64,000 nucleotides of DNA from Actinoallomurus sp050942425 (GCF_050942425.1 NZ_CP192063.1:11098001-11162000), one strand, 5' to 3'; positions 8,095-17,063 are shown, numbered from the stretch's first letter. Notes: generated by a model from the sequence alone, not told the origin. Translations and numbers: made by a program.

Positions 8095-8865
8095 TCAAGC
8101 GCCGTAGCGCCGTTGCCGGGCGGCGAAGCTGCGCAGCGCCCGCAGAAAGTCGATCTCACGGAACGCGGGCCAGTTGGCCTCGCAGAAGTACAGCTCCGAG
8201 TAGGCGCTCTGCCAGAGCAGGAAGTTCGACATCCGCTGTTCGCCGCTGGTGCGGATGATGAGGTCCGGGTCCGGCTGTCCTGCCGTGTAGAGGTGCCGGG
8301 CGATGTCGTCCACCGTCAGGGCCTGTGCCACGTCGGCCAGGGACTCGCCGGCCTCGCCTCGCTCGTGCAGGTGCTCACGGAGGGCGTCGATCACCTCCTG
8401 CCGGCCGCCGTAACCGACGGCCAGCGTGACGTGCGCGCCGGTCGCGCAGTCGCGGGTGGCCTCCACGGCGTCCTTCAGCGCACGGGCCGTCGTATCGGGC
8501 AGCGCGTCGAGCATGCCCGCGACGTGGACCCGCCAGCGGGCGTCCGGGCGGCCGAGCCGGTCGGCCACCATCCGCTCGATGACCTCCATGAGGAAGGCGA
8601 CCTCGGCGTCACCGCGGTTCTGCAGGTTCTCCGTCGAGCACAGGAACACGGTGGCGTGCTTGATCCCCACTGCCTCGCACCAGGACAGGACGTTCTCGGC
8701 GTGCTCGGCGCCGTACTTGTGCCCGAGGCTCGGATTCTCCAGGCCCATCTGCCGGGCCCAGCGGCGGTTGCCGTCCATGATCAGCCCGACGTGCTCAGGG
8801 AGTGGGCCGTTCGCGACCTGCCGGCGCAGACGGCGAGCATAGAACGCATGAAGAAGGGCGGTCAT
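8095..8865 (-). CDS. isoprenyl (cis-prenyl) transferase, UppS-like
   Basis: 256 residues from the ATG at 8863-8865, with an AAAGG Shine-Dalgarno. The family signatures are all present: LIMDGNRRWAR (catalytic Asp near residue 28), GHKYGAEH, FLCSTENLQNR, and the C-terminal IIRTSGEQRMSNFLLWQ with SELYF. It condenses isopentenyl diphosphate onto an allylic diphosphate in cis. Product chain length (C15 versus C55) cannot be read from the sequence, so it may be a second copy beside the housekeeping enzyme. It is divergent from padR and shares its promoter region, so it may belong to the same envelope-stress regulon. Confidence 0.88.
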   Translation of the reverse strand: MTALLHAFYARRLRRQVANGPLPEHVGLIMDGNRRWARQMGLENPSLGHKYGAEHAENVLSWCEAVGIKHATVFLCSTENLQNRGDAEVAFLMEVIERMVADRLGRPDARWRVHVAGMLDALPDTTARALKDAVEATRDCATGAHVTLAVGYGGRQEVIDALREHLHERGEAGESLADVAQALTVDDIARHLYTAGQPDPDLIIRTSGEQRMSNFLLWQSAYSELYFCEANWPAFREIDFLRALRSFAARQRRYGA

Positions 8866-8910
8866 CAGGCGCCTTTCGTTCGATGACGGCCGCCCGGTGT
8901 TGGCCGTCGC

Positions 8911-8949
8911 TTGATACCTAGACAATCTAGGCCCTAGAGTTTCTAGGTA
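8911..8949. promoter_or_regulatory. PadR operator and leaderless padR promoter
   Basis: Two 17-bp arms, TACCTAGACAATCTAGG (8915-8931) and CCTAGAGTTTCTAGGTA (8933-8949), match as inverted repeats at 15 of 17 positions. They also contain inner TCTAGG/CCTAGA symmetry. TTGATA (8911-8916) and TAGAGT (8935-8940), 18 bp apart, form a -35/-10 pair ending eight bases before the padR ATG at 8949. The padR message therefore looks leaderless, and the operator covers promoter and start codon. The same site can control the divergent prenyl transferase. Confidence 0.75.
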
Positions 8950-9266
8950 TGGACGCCGTACGTGGACACCTGGACGGCCTGGTGCTGGCGGTGCTCGCCG
9001 CGGGCCCGGCGCATGGATACGGGCTGATCGACCTGCTCCGAGAACGAAGCGGAGGATTCTTCGAGCTTCCCGAGGGATCGGTCTATCCGGCGCTGCACCG
9101 CCTTGAGCGGTCGGGGCTGATCGAAAGCAGCTGGTCGGCGGAGGAGGGCCGGCGACGCCGGGTCTACGCGCTGACCGCTCGGGGACGGCGGGCCGTCGAC
9201 GAGCGGCGCCGAGAGTGGCGGTCGTTCTCGGCGGCGGTCAACGCCATCTTCGGAGAGGGGACCTGA
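8949..9266 (+). CDS. PadR-family transcriptional regulator
   Basis: 105 residues. The winged-helix PadR signature is visible: LAAGPAHGYGLIDLL, then GSVYPALHRLERSGLI and RRVYALTARGRRAV. It probably represses its own operon through the dyad at 8915-8949 and responds to a toxic ligand or to envelope stress, as PadR proteins beside ABC exporters do. There is no Shine-Dalgarno because the predicted transcript starts at the ATG. The stop overlaps the ATG of the next gene (TGATG). Confidence 0.9.
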   Translation: MDAVRGHLDGLVLAVLAAGPAHGYGLIDLLRERSGGFFELPEGSVYPALHRLERSGLIESSWSAEEGRRRRVYALTARGRRAVDERRREWRSFSAAVNAIFGEGT

Positions 9267-10294
9267 TGATGCACGAGCCGATGCGCGACTATGTCTGCGA
9301 TCTGCTGAGTGGGCTGCGTGTCGGCGCCGGTCGACGGCGCCGGATCGCCGCCGAGGTCTCGGACCATCTGACGGAGCTGATCGATGAGGAGCGGCGTCGC
9401 GGGGTCCCTCTCGAAAAGGCGGCCGAGCGTGCGCAGGTGCGCTTCGGCGATCCGCGTGCACTCGCCGCCGAGTTCAACGCCGACATCGCCCGGCACTCGC
9501 TGAATCGGGCGGCGTGGGCACTGGTCGGCTGCGTCACGGTGGCGTTCGCGGCGGCGGGCTTGGCCCTGAAGGGCACGCCGCCCGCGCGGCCGTGGCCGTC
9601 GCCGTCGCTCTTTTATACCGTCCCTGACCTGCTGGTGCAGATCGCGATCGTTTGTTGTCTGAACGGCCTGTTCCTGGCCGTGGTGGCACCCTGGCTACGC
9701 GGCACCGCACTGGCCGGACGACCGGCGAAACTGGCCGGCCGCAGCCTCGCCACGGCCGCCGTCGCGTTGATCCCGGTGGCGGTGGTGGCCGCCGGCAACC
9801 TCGGGCCCTCTGTGCCGTTCCCCGAACGCCTGCTGCTGGCGGTGGTCACCGTCGGAGTCCCGGTCGCCGCGTACGCCGCGCTCAGGGCCGCCGGACGGGC
9901 ATCCTGGCTAGGGTCGGCCCGAGACGGTGAGAACACTCTCGACGTGATCGCCGCAGTGTGCCGTGCGTCGGCCGACCGCGTGCCTTATGGGGGCCGGGTC
10001 GTCCAGTCCGCCGAGTCGCTGTGGCGGACGGCGTACCGCAGGGCGCCGCGGCTCATGCGCTGGCTCGATCTGCGCCGCCACCCGTGGCGCGCGGCGGCCA
10101 CCGCGTCGGTGGCCGCAGGCCTCGGGCTCAAGGCACCGGACCTGCTCATCGGCGACCCCGACCTCATCGATGCCGCCCTCGAGGCGGTGGCGGTGTTCGT
10201 CTGCTTCACCGCGTTCGGCGGCCTCCTCGGTCTGCGCAATGGCCGACCGGCCAGCGCGCCAGAGCCCGAGCGCGCGCCGCTGCTCACCACCTGA
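9266..10294 (+). CDS. permease-prefix/HAAS-domain membrane protein
   Basis: 342 residues. The soluble N-terminal 80 residues (RDYVCDLLSGLRVG, then RAQVRFGDPRALAAEFN) are the helical domain that often pairs with PadR regulators. Several hydrophobic segments follow (about 85-110, 125-150, 165-185, 195-215, 280-320). In this arrangement the protein is thought to link membrane state to PadR or to assist the exporter. The ATG overlaps the padR stop. The gene is followed by an 87-bp gap before the ABC ATPase. Confidence 0.75.
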   Translation: MMHEPMRDYVCDLLSGLRVGAGRRRRIAAEVSDHLTELIDEERRRGVPLEKAAERAQVRFGDPRALAAEFNADIARHSLNRAAWALVGCVTVAFAAAGLALKGTPPARPWPSPSLFYTVPDLLVQIAIVCCLNGLFLAVVAPWLRGTALAGRPAKLAGRSLATAAVALIPVAVVAAGNLGPSVPFPERLLLAVVTVGVPVAAYAALRAAGRASWLGSARDGENTLDVIAAVCRASADRVPYGGRVVQSAESLWRTAYRRAPRLMRWLDLRRHPWRAAATASVAAGLGLKAPDLLIGDPDLIDAALEAVAVFVCFTAFGGLLGLRNGRPASAPEPERAPLLTT

Positions 10295-10381
10295 ATCCTC
10301 CCGAACATCCCCTGCCCCGCCTGCGGGCCGGCACTGCATCCGCCGGTCCGCCGGTCGAGCCATGCCGAAAACAGGAGAACC

Positions 10382-11155
10382 ATGCCCGGCTCACCTTCTT
10401 CACCGACCCTCACGACCACCGCAGCCATCAGCGCGGTCGGGCTGTCCCGCCGCTACGGTGAGGGGCCGACCGCCGTCGACGCGCTGCGAGACGTGGATCT
10501 GACGGTCCCGGGGGGATCCTTCACCGCCGTCATGGGCCCGTCGGGCTCCGGCAAGTCGACGCTGCTGCACTGCCTGTCCGGGCTCGACACCGCGACCGGC
10601 GGGCAGGTCTTTCTCGGCGACGTCGAGATCACTCGCATGGGCGAGCGCGAGCTGACCCGGCTCCGCCGTGAGCGGATCGGGTTCGTGTTCCAGGCGTTCA
10701 ACCTGCTCCCGTCGATGACCGCCCGGGAGAACATCCTGCTGCCGCTGCAGCTCGCCGGACGGCGCGCCGACCCAAGCCTGCTGGAGAACATCGTGGGCCT
10801 GCTCGGGCTGACCGAACGCCTCGATCACCGCCCGGCCGAGCTGTCCGGCGGACAGATCCAGCGGGTCGCCGTCGCCCGCGCGCTGATCACCGAACCGCAG
10901 GTCATCTTCGGCGACGAACCGACCGGCAACCTCGACCGGCGGTCGGGGACGGAACTGCTGCGCCTGCTGCGCCGGTGCGTGGCCGAGCTCGGTCAGACAG
11001 TCGTGATGGTCACCCACGATCCGGCGGCCGCCGCGCACGCCGACCGGGTGCTGTTCCTCGCGGACGGCCGCATTGCGGGGGACCTGGCCGGGCCGACGCT
11101 GCCAGCGGTCCTCGACCGGCTCGACGCGCTCGAGGAGAACGGAGTGGAGCGGTGA
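10382..11155 (+). CDS. ABC transporter ATP-binding protein (MacB/LolD type)
   Basis: 257 residues, start supported by CAGGAGAACC upstream of the ATG. Walker A GPSGSGKST near residue 55, the Q-loop FVFQAFNLLP, the signature LSGGQIQRVAVARAL and Walker B VIFGDEPTGNLD are all intact, and the H-loop reads VMVTHD. It energises the FtsX-like permease encoded by the next gene, whose ATG overlaps this stop. The pair is of the type that exports peptides, lipoproteins or antibiotics. Substrate unknown. Confidence 0.92.
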   Translation: MPGSPSSPTLTTTAAISAVGLSRRYGEGPTAVDALRDVDLTVPGGSFTAVMGPSGSGKSTLLHCLSGLDTATGGQVFLGDVEITRMGERELTRLRRERIGFVFQAFNLLPSMTARENILLPLQLAGRRADPSLLENIVGLLGLTERLDHRPAELSGGQIQRVAVARALITEPQVIFGDEPTGNLDRRSGTELLRLLRRCVAELGQTVVMVTHDPAAAAHADRVLFLADGRIAGDLAGPTLPAVLDRLDALEENGVER

Positions 11156-13683
11156 TGCGCATCATGACCGTGCTGCGCCGGGGAATCGCCGCGCGCCGGG
11201 TCCGTACCGCCACGACGACGACGGCGATAGCGGCCGCCGTAGCGTTCCTGTCCGGCACATACGTGCTCACCGACACCATCGACGCGGGCGTTCACCACTC
11301 GGCGGCCCAGGCGGCCGGGGGCATGTCCGCGATCGTCACCGACGCGAACGGGTTCGGCAGGTCGTTGCTGGGCGGCGCGCCGACGCTCCATTCCGACCTG
11401 GTCTCGAAGGTCCGGCAGGTAGCGGGGGTGAGCGCTGCGGAGGGCATCACCTCCGGGTACGCCATGCCCCTTGACGAGCACGGCCACGCCATCTCCTCAT
11501 CCGCTGCCGTCGGCGTCTCCGTCCCCACCGACCCGAGGCTGCGTCAGTTCACCCTCCGCGATGGGCATTGGCCGCGCGGCGCGGATGAAGTCGTCGTCGA
11601 CGCCACCACCGCGGGCAGTCTCCACCTGGCCCCGGGCCGTACGCTGCGGGTCGCGCTGACCGGCGGAACGCGGACGTTCACCGTCAACGGCGTCATCGGA
11701 TTCGGATCGGCCGGAACCGTCGCCGGCGTCAGCATCGTCGGCTTCACCCCCGAGGCAGCACCTGAGCTGCTCGGCACCGGCGGACGATACGCCGCCGTCG
11801 AGGCGGCGGGCGAGGCGGGGCTCTCGGCGACCGCTCTCGCGCGCCGGATCAAGACGGCGGTGGGGGCCGCCTACACCGTACGGACCGGGACCCAGCAGGC
11901 CGACCAGCTGGCCGGCGGCATCTCCGGAGCGGCTTCGGTGATCGGCGCCATCCTGGGCGCCTTCGCGGTGATCGCGCTCATCGTCGCGACGCTGCTGATC
12001 GCCAATACCTTCACGATCACCGTGGCGCAGCGTACGAGGGAACTCGCCCTGTTGCGCTGCGTTGGGGCAAGCCGAGGCCAGACGGCACGGCTCGTGCTCG
12101 CGGAGGCCGCCGCGATCGGGCTGGCCGGTGGCGTCGCCGGCCTGTTCGGCGGAATCGGCCTGGCCTCCGGCCTGCGCGCTGCCCTCGGCGCCATGGGGCT
12201 CCCGCTGCCCGCCACGGCACCGGTCCTGCGGACGCACACCGTCGTCGCTTCGCTGGTCGTCGGCGTCGGCGTGACCGTGGTCGCGGCCGGTGCCGCCGCA
12301 CTGCGGGCGTCCCGCTCGCGTCCCCTGGCCGCGCTGTCCGCCGACCTGACGACCACAGGCACCCGCCCGCCCGGATGGACGCGCCGGATCGTCGCGACGG
12401 GCGTCCTCCTCGCGGGGGCCCTCGTGCTCGTCACGGCCTCGGGGAAGGGGCCCGTCGCGTTGGGCGCACTGGCGCTCCTCTTCGGCGCGGGCCTGGCCGG
12501 GCCCATACTCGTACGGCCGCTCACCGCTCCGGCGCGCCGCCTGCTGTCGGCCGCCGCAGGCGTCTGCGGACGCCTGGCCGACCGGCAGATGCTGCGCAAC
12601 CCGCGCCGGGTCGCCGGCACCGGGGGAACGCTCGCCGTCGCGGTCGCCACCGTCTCCATCGTCGCCACACTCGCGGCGACCACCTCCTCCAGCCGCGCGG
12701 TCGACGTACGGCGCTCGCTGCGCGCCGACTACGTCCTCAGCACCGCGCCAGGGACGGGCGCCGGGCTGGACCCGGCGCTGACCGGCCGGATCGCGCGATC
12801 ACCCGGTGTCATCTCGGCCTCCGGGATGCCGTGCGGCACCTTCCAGGCGCCCGGCGTCTCCGACAAGCTGTGCGGCATCGACCCGGCCGCCTATCCGCGG
12901 CTCGTCGATCCGCACGTGAGCGCCGGAACCCTCACCGACCTGACAGCTGACACGATGGCGGTCAGCGCCACCGTGGCCGCACGCACCGGCTGGCACCTCG
13001 GCCAGACGATCCCCATCACCTACCCGACCGGCGGCCCCCGGCCGGTGCGCATCGTCGCCCTGTACGAGTACGACCAGGTCGCCGGCGCCTACCTCATCCC
13101 CCTCGCCGACTACAGACGTGGCTACCCGCCCGCCCAGCAGACCGACCAGACGATCCTCGTCCGGGCCGCCGAGGACGCCCGGCACCAGGTCCGTGCCGAG
13201 CTCACCGCGCTGCGCGCCGACTACCCGCAGGCGTTCCTCGACGACAGGACCGGTTACAGCCACCGAGTCGCCTCGGGCATCGACCTGGTCGCCACCATGA
13301 TGACCGGCCTGCTGGCCCTGAGCCTCCTCATCGGCCTGATCACCGTCGCCATCGCCCTGGCCCTGAGCGTCCTGGAGCGCACCCGCGAGATCGGGCTGCT
13401 CCGCGCCGTCGGCGCCGAAGCTCGCCAGATCCGCACCATCATCCGGGTCGAAGCGCTCACGACCGTCGTCACCGGATCGCTCACCGGACTGGTGCTGGGC
13501 CTGTCGATCGGCTGGCCGCTCGCCCGGGCCCTGGAGGGACGCGTCCTCGGTCCGCCCGGAGTCCCGGTGGCGCTTCTAGCCGCCGTTCTTCCCGCCGCCG
13601 TCGCCGCGGGCCTCCTCGCCGCCGCCGTCCCTGCACGCCGCGCCTCGCACCTAGGCGTCCTCACCGCCCTGCACACCGAATAG
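11155..13683 (+). CDS. FtsX-like ABC permease (two-module)
   Basis: 842 residues from the ATG at 11155. Architecture: an N-terminal membrane anchor (about 15-40), a MacB-type periplasmic core to about 255, three helices (about 265-390), a central hydrophobic pair, a second extracellular domain (about 500-690), and three C-terminal helices with the ERTREIGLLRAVGA motif. The similar motif QRTRELALLRCVGA in the first module confirms internal duplication. The partner is the ATPase just upstream, and the operon is controlled by PadR. Substrate unknown. Confidence 0.9.
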   Translation: MRIMTVLRRGIAARRVRTATTTTAIAAAVAFLSGTYVLTDTIDAGVHHSAAQAAGGMSAIVTDANGFGRSLLGGAPTLHSDLVSKVRQVAGVSAAEGITSGYAMPLDEHGHAISSSAAVGVSVPTDPRLRQFTLRDGHWPRGADEVVVDATTAGSLHLAPGRTLRVALTGGTRTFTVNGVIGFGSAGTVAGVSIVGFTPEAAPELLGTGGRYAAVEAAGEAGLSATALARRIKTAVGAAYTVRTGTQQADQLAGGISGAASVIGAILGAFAVIALIVATLLIANTFTITVAQRTRELALLRCVGASRGQTARLVLAEAAAIGLAGGVAGLFGGIGLASGLRAALGAMGLPLPATAPVLRTHTVVASLVVGVGVTVVAAGAAALRASRSRPLAALSADLTTTGTRPPGWTRRIVATGVLLAGALVLVTASGKGPVALGALALLFGAGLAGPILVRPLTAPARRLLSAAAGVCGRLADRQMLRNPRRVAGTGGTLAVAVATVSIVATLAATTSSSRAVDVRRSLRADYVLSTAPGTGAGLDPALTGRIARSPGVISASGMPCGTFQAPGVSDKLCGIDPAAYPRLVDPHVSAGTLTDLTADTMAVSATVAARTGWHLGQTIPITYPTGGPRPVRIVALYEYDQVAGAYLIPLADYRRGYPPAQQTDQTILVRAAEDARHQVRAELTALRADYPQAFLDDRTGYSHRVASGIDLVATMMTGLLALSLLIGLITVAIALALSVLERTREIGLLRAVGAEARQIRTIIRVEALTTVVTGSLTGLVLGLSIGWPLARALEGRVLGPPGVPVALLAAVLPAAVAAGLLAAAVPARRASHLGVLTALHTE

Positions 13684-13710
13684 CCGATACGAAAACAAGG
13701 GACCACCGCC

Positions 13711-14190
13711 ATGCCGCACCCAATGATGATGACCGCCGCCGCGCTGCTGTTCGTCGGCGTACCCGCAGCCGATACGACCACCACCGCCCCTCCCACGTCG
13801 TCCGCGTACGCGGTCTCGGTCAGCCTCCGAACCGGCGGCACAACACTCAACGCGCACGGATTCGCCGATACCGTCCATCAGACCGCCGAGCTCACCACCC
13901 GACTAACCGACGGGCGTGACGGTGAGATGCGCGTCGTCGCCGGCCGGGTCTACGTCCACCTGGGTCAGCGCGCGCCGTGGCTATCCATCGACCCGGTCGC
14001 GCTCGGCATACCTATCGAAGCCATCTGGAGATCCGCCCCCGCGCGGCACTTCACGCTAAGGATCGGGACCCGGTCCGCCACCACGCTGACGATCGACCTC
14101 GCTCCAACGACGACCCACCCGGTTCCGGTGCCACCCGGAGCCGTCGACATCACCAGCTACGCGCGTGAACTCACGGCTTTCGCCCACTGA
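13711..14190 (+). CDS. secreted LppX/LprAFG-like protein
   Basis: 159 residues with an N-terminal hydrophobic stretch (MMMTAAALLFVGVPAA) that looks like a signal peptide but has no lipobox cysteine. The core TTRLTDGRDGEMRVVAGRV, followed by YVHLGQRAPWLSID, recalls the LppX/LprG lipid-carrier fold of actinobacterial envelope proteins. It lies 27 bp after the permease and is probably the last gene of the PadR operon, perhaps delivering or receiving a hydrophobic substrate. Similarity is weak, so the family call is tentative. Confidence 0.6.
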   Translation: MPHPMMMTAAALLFVGVPAADTTTTAPPTSSAYAVSVSLRTGGTTLNAHGFADTVHQTAELTTRLTDGRDGEMRVVAGRVYVHLGQRAPWLSIDPVALGIPIEAIWRSAPARHFTLRIGTRSATTLTIDLAPTTTHPVPVPPGAVDITSYARELTAFAH

Positions 14191-14212
14191 TCACGGTCGC
14201 TCTAGTAGTGAG

Positions 14213-14257
14213 CCGGTCTGGTGCCGGGCGACCCGCAGTAGACGGGCACCGGACCGG
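14213..14257 (+). terminator. terminator hairpin of the PadR-ABC operon
   Basis: CCGGTCTGGTGCC (14213-14225) pairs with GGCACCGGACCGG (14245-14257) at 12 of 13 positions around a 19-nt loop, 23 bases after the last stop codon. Confidence 0.6.
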
Positions 14258-14558
14258 CGGTGGATGTCCGTCGGCGCGTTGCGAATGACAAGAAGCGTTC
14301 TGACCGGCCCGGCCAACCCGAGCGGTTACCGCGCAGCGTACGTGGAAGAGTCGTCCTCTGCGAGAGGTGAAGCGAGCGCACCGGCGAGGCCAGCGTCTGC
14401 AGCACAGCAGCCCCGCCAACCGGTAACAGCGATCCGAGTCCGGGCTACCGCGCGGAGCACGGATGCTCTGGACCGCGACGAAGTCGTTTTCGCTGACCAG
14501 CGCCGGGTGCGCCGGCCGGGTGGAGATCACCCAGCTATCGGGCAGGTTCCACCGCTGC
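14258..14558 (-). pseudogene. C-terminal fragment of a large serine recombinase
   Basis: The reverse strand from about 14558 reads VQRWNLPDSWVISTRPAHPA, then LVSENDFVAVQ and YRLAGLL. This is the stretch before the zinc ribbon in actinomycete large serine recombinases. The ribbon itself is degenerate after a Cys-Cys pair, and no open continuation fits. The fragment abuts, head to head, a plus-strand fragment that should precede it in the protein. Confidence 0.65.
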
Positions 14559-14726
14559 ACGTCAGCGGCCGATCCGAAGCGCAACGCCCACCGCTCGGGT
14601 CGAGAGTGGACACACACGACGGTGCGGAGCATCTTGGCCAACCCTCGTTACACCGGTCGGCAGGTGTGGAACCGCCAACCCGCCGAACATGATCTGCTCG
14701 ATCCGGCCAACACCGGGTTGGGGTAG
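14559..14726 (+). pseudogene. inverted recombinase-domain fragment
   Basis: The plus strand encodes SAADPKRNAHRSGREWTHTT, then VRSILANPRYTGRQVWNRQ and DPANTGLG. This is the recombinase domain segment that normally lies just before the RWNLPDSWVIS stretch. It is on the opposite strand to both neighbouring recombinase pieces, so this block of about 170 bp has been inverted relative to them. Confidence 0.65.
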
Positions 14727-15103
14727 CCGTAAAACGCCCGCTCGTACTCCCCCACCACGATCGCATCGAATTCGCGATCCGGATCTGCCATCGCCGCCAC
14801 CAGCGCCGCGGCTTCCGGCCGCCGCGCCGACGGCAGCACGCGGCTTTGGCCCACATCGAAGAACTCCGCCACGATCCGCCCATACCCGCCGACCAGCGCA
14901 CTGGCCTGAGCCCGCTGCCGCGCCCAGGAGGTTTCCGGATCTTGATGGTCCTCCGTCGACACGCGCCCGTAGAAAGCGAACCGCAACCCGCCTCCGCGCG
15001 GCTTCGCCACCGAGCACTGCCGCGAGCGCGCCCAGGCCAGCAGCGTTTCGCCACTCGTGGCCCAGTCCGGTTCCAGCGGTTCAATCCGCGCGGATGCTGC
15101 CAT
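14727..15103 (-). pseudogene. N-terminal fragment of a large serine recombinase
   Basis: A proper start exists: ATG at 15101-15103 with AGGAGG six bases upstream. The frame then gives the resolvase-type catalytic domain, with the nucleophile Ser in FYGRVSTEDHQ and on through FDVGQSRVLPSARRPEA to VVGEYERAFYG. At 14727 homology ends and only about 25 unrelated codons follow. About 125 residues survive from a protein normally several times longer. The break falls in the same 14 bases (CCGTAAAACGCCCG) that bound the middle fragment at 4800-4813. Confidence 0.75.
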
Positions 15104-15490
15104 AGCCCGCCTCCTGCAGAAGATGGGGCAGAACTTGGATTTCCAGCATCCGACACCCACAGGAGCCATGCGGGAAAAACAACCAAATACACACACGATG
15201 CGGCCAACTTGTACTACTATTACCTAAACATTAGTATTGCGTCATTTTAAGCAACCATCATTCCTTTTCCGCGATTTTTGGCTTCGGTAGCTCGCCATTC
15301 AGTGGACCTCATAGGGCTTGTTCCTCGCGCACCGCTCCTTCGACGCGACCGATGAGCACCTCGAACTGTGAGCCGCCATGAGATCCGGCCTCGGGTTGTC
15401 TCACGCTGGGTGTTCGTATGAGAGACCGGCGGCCGGGCAGATTCGTTATCCCTCGCCCAAGGCTCCCGGATTGCGGTCGAACAGCGCGGG
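15104..15490. other. intergenic stretch, partly AT-rich
   Basis: The first 15-25 bases carry the recombinase Shine-Dalgarno. Positions 15180-15290 are strikingly AT-rich for this window and contain a TACTA...TAGTA inverted pair, probably the old recombinase promoter. The remainder holds short shadow ORFs only; I see no gene in it. Confidence 0.4.
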
Positions 15491-16324
15491 TCAGGCGGTC
15501 CGGATCGCGGTGTGCAGCCACCCTGCGGCGGGCAGCCGTACGACGTCGGTGTCGGCAAAGGGACGGAGAGCGGCCGCAATGGCGGTGTGGGCTCGGCTCA
15601 GCGCCTTGTCACCCGCGCCTCGGACGAAGGCGCGCAGGTTGCCGTTGAGTAGGAGGGCGGCGGCGTCGGGTGCGGTCGCGTGGATCGTGCTGGCGAAGTC
15701 GAACGATACGGCTGTCTGGCTCTGGAATCCTGCTGTGGTCAGGATGTCGCGTACTTGGTCGGGGTCGGTGAAGGCGGCCACACCGGGGGCCTGGGCGGCC
15801 AGGTTCGGGGTAATGCCAGCGTCCAGCAACGCCTCGAAGACGGGGTTGTGCTGGGGATTGCCGTGGCAGACGAACACGAGGCGTCCGCCTGGTTCGAGCG
15901 CGCTGGCGATGTTGGCGAATGCAGCGATCGGATCGGCGAAGAACATCACGCCGGCTCGGCTGATGGCCATGTTGAACGCCCCGGCCGGGAACCGGTGCAC
16001 CTGGGCGTCGCCGAACTCAAAGGTCACGTTGGGCAGGTTCTCCTCGGCCGTGCGGCGTCGTGCCAGGTCCAGCATCGGCTTTGAGATGTCGATGCCGGTC
16101 ACGTGGCCACGGTCGGCGCGGTGGGCGGCCAGGCGGGTGGTCTGGCCGGTGCCGCAGCCGATGTCGAGGATCCGGTCATCTGCTGTGATGGCGGCCGCAG
16201 CGAACAGGCGCTCGGTGAATCCGCCTGCCATCGTGTCGTAGCGGTCGGCGTTGTGGACCCAGTGGGCGGCGTCCTCGCCGTTCCACTGCTCGGCCTGGTC
16301 GGCGTTCGGGGCGGTGGAGGTCAC
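15491..16324 (-). CDS. class I SAM-dependent methyltransferase
   Basis: 277 residues starting at the GTG (16322-16324) that overlaps the stop of the upstream tautomerase-YHS gene. SAM motif I is LDIGCGTGQTT near residue 50. The acidic end of strand 2 is VTGIDISKPML, and motif post-II is FEFGDAQVHRFP. Length and order fit the UbiE/Methyltransf_25 group. Acceptor unknown. Translational coupling to the preceding gene suggests both act on the same small molecule or response. Confidence 0.85.
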   Translation of the reverse strand: MTSTAPNADQAEQWNGEDAAHWVHNADRYDTMAGGFTERLFAAAAITADDRILDIGCGTGQTTRLAAHRADRGHVTGIDISKPMLDLARRRTAEENLPNVTFEFGDAQVHRFPAGAFNMAISRAGVMFFADPIAAFANIASALEPGGRLVFVCHGNPQHNPVFEALLDAGITPNLAAQAPGVAAFTDPDQVRDILTTAGFQSQTAVSFDFASTIHATAPDAAALLLNGNLRAFVRGAGDKALSRAHTAIAAALRPFADTDVVRLPAAGWLHTAIRTA

Positions 16325-16971
16325 TGGGACACGTCCTCGGTCAGTTTGTCGGCGAAGTGGCGGCGGCAGCCGGGGCTGCAGAAGCCGTAGGTCGTACCGT
16401 CGTGTTCCAGAGTGGCCACCATGTCGCTGGCGACCATGCCGCACACCGGGTCGAGGAGCAGATTGGGATCGTCCGGGAGCGGGGTGTCGATCTTGGCGTC
16501 GCTGATCATCGCTATGAGCGCCGATTCGCCGACGACTCGGCCGAACACCCCGTACCCGCCCTCCGATACGCCGATGACGTGCACCTCGACGCACGGCTCG
16601 CGATAGCACCGCTCAGGTTCGGGGTCGGTCTGCGAGAGCGCTCGGGTGATGCTCGCTATGAGGAATGCGCTTATCGCCTTGCGCCAGGGGCCGGGCACGT
16701 AGACGCGCACCACGTAGCGCGGTCGCTCGGCCGGACCCAGCGGACGCCCGTCGACGATCCAGGTGCCGATCTCGTGCACGACGACATGGTTGATCGAGTC
16801 CAGGAAGTCCAGCACTCCGGGATTGGCGCTGGACGCCTCGCTGGCGCCGATCACGTCACGGATGGCGTCCACGTGGGTCAGCAGTTGCTTCATGGTGAGC
16901 CGCTCGGCAAGCCGTCGCAGCTGTGCGGCGTTGTACGTCCCGCGTGGGACGAACAGCTCAAGGAACATCAT
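16321..16971 (-). CDS. tautomerase-like protein with C-terminal YHS domain
   Basis: 216 residues from the ATG at 16969-16971 (a second ATG follows at once; GGAGG abuts the first, so the true start may be either). Residues 1-170 resemble two tautomerase-superfamily units, LELFVPRGTYNAAQLRRLAE and VVRVYVPGPWRKAISAFL. Neither has a free N-terminal Pro, so classical Pro-1 catalysis is doubtful. The last 45 residues are a YHS metal-binding domain (DPVCGM ... YGFCSPGCRRHF). The gene is coupled to the methyltransferase and lies 139 bp downstream of the SARP gene. The fusion is unusual, and the function is unknown. Confidence 0.7.
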   Translation of the reverse strand: MMFLELFVPRGTYNAAQLRRLAERLTMKQLLTHVDAIRDVIGASEASSANPGVLDFLDSINHVVVHEIGTWIVDGRPLGPAERPRYVVRVYVPGPWRKAISAFLIASITRALSQTDPEPERCYREPCVEVHVIGVSEGGYGVFGRVVGESALIAMISDAKIDTPLPDDPNLLLDPVCGMVASDMVATLEHDGTTYGFCSPGCRRHFADKLTEDVSQ

Positions 16972-17063
16972 CCTCCGAAGCCTCCTGCGTGGTCGAGTCG
17001 ACGCTGGTCGGGCGCATCGAACGGGCTGAGACCACACCATGGCCCGGTGGTCTGTCAGATGAC

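Noticed and set aside
10982..11155. Extended N-terminus of the FtsX permease from 10975
   Set aside because: It overlaps the whole end of the ATPase gene; the ATG at 11155 with TGATG coupling is the normal start.
11497..12237. Large antisense ORFs under the ABC permease
   Set aside because: Gly/Arg/Asp-rich composition and lack of ribosome sites mark them as high-GC shadows.
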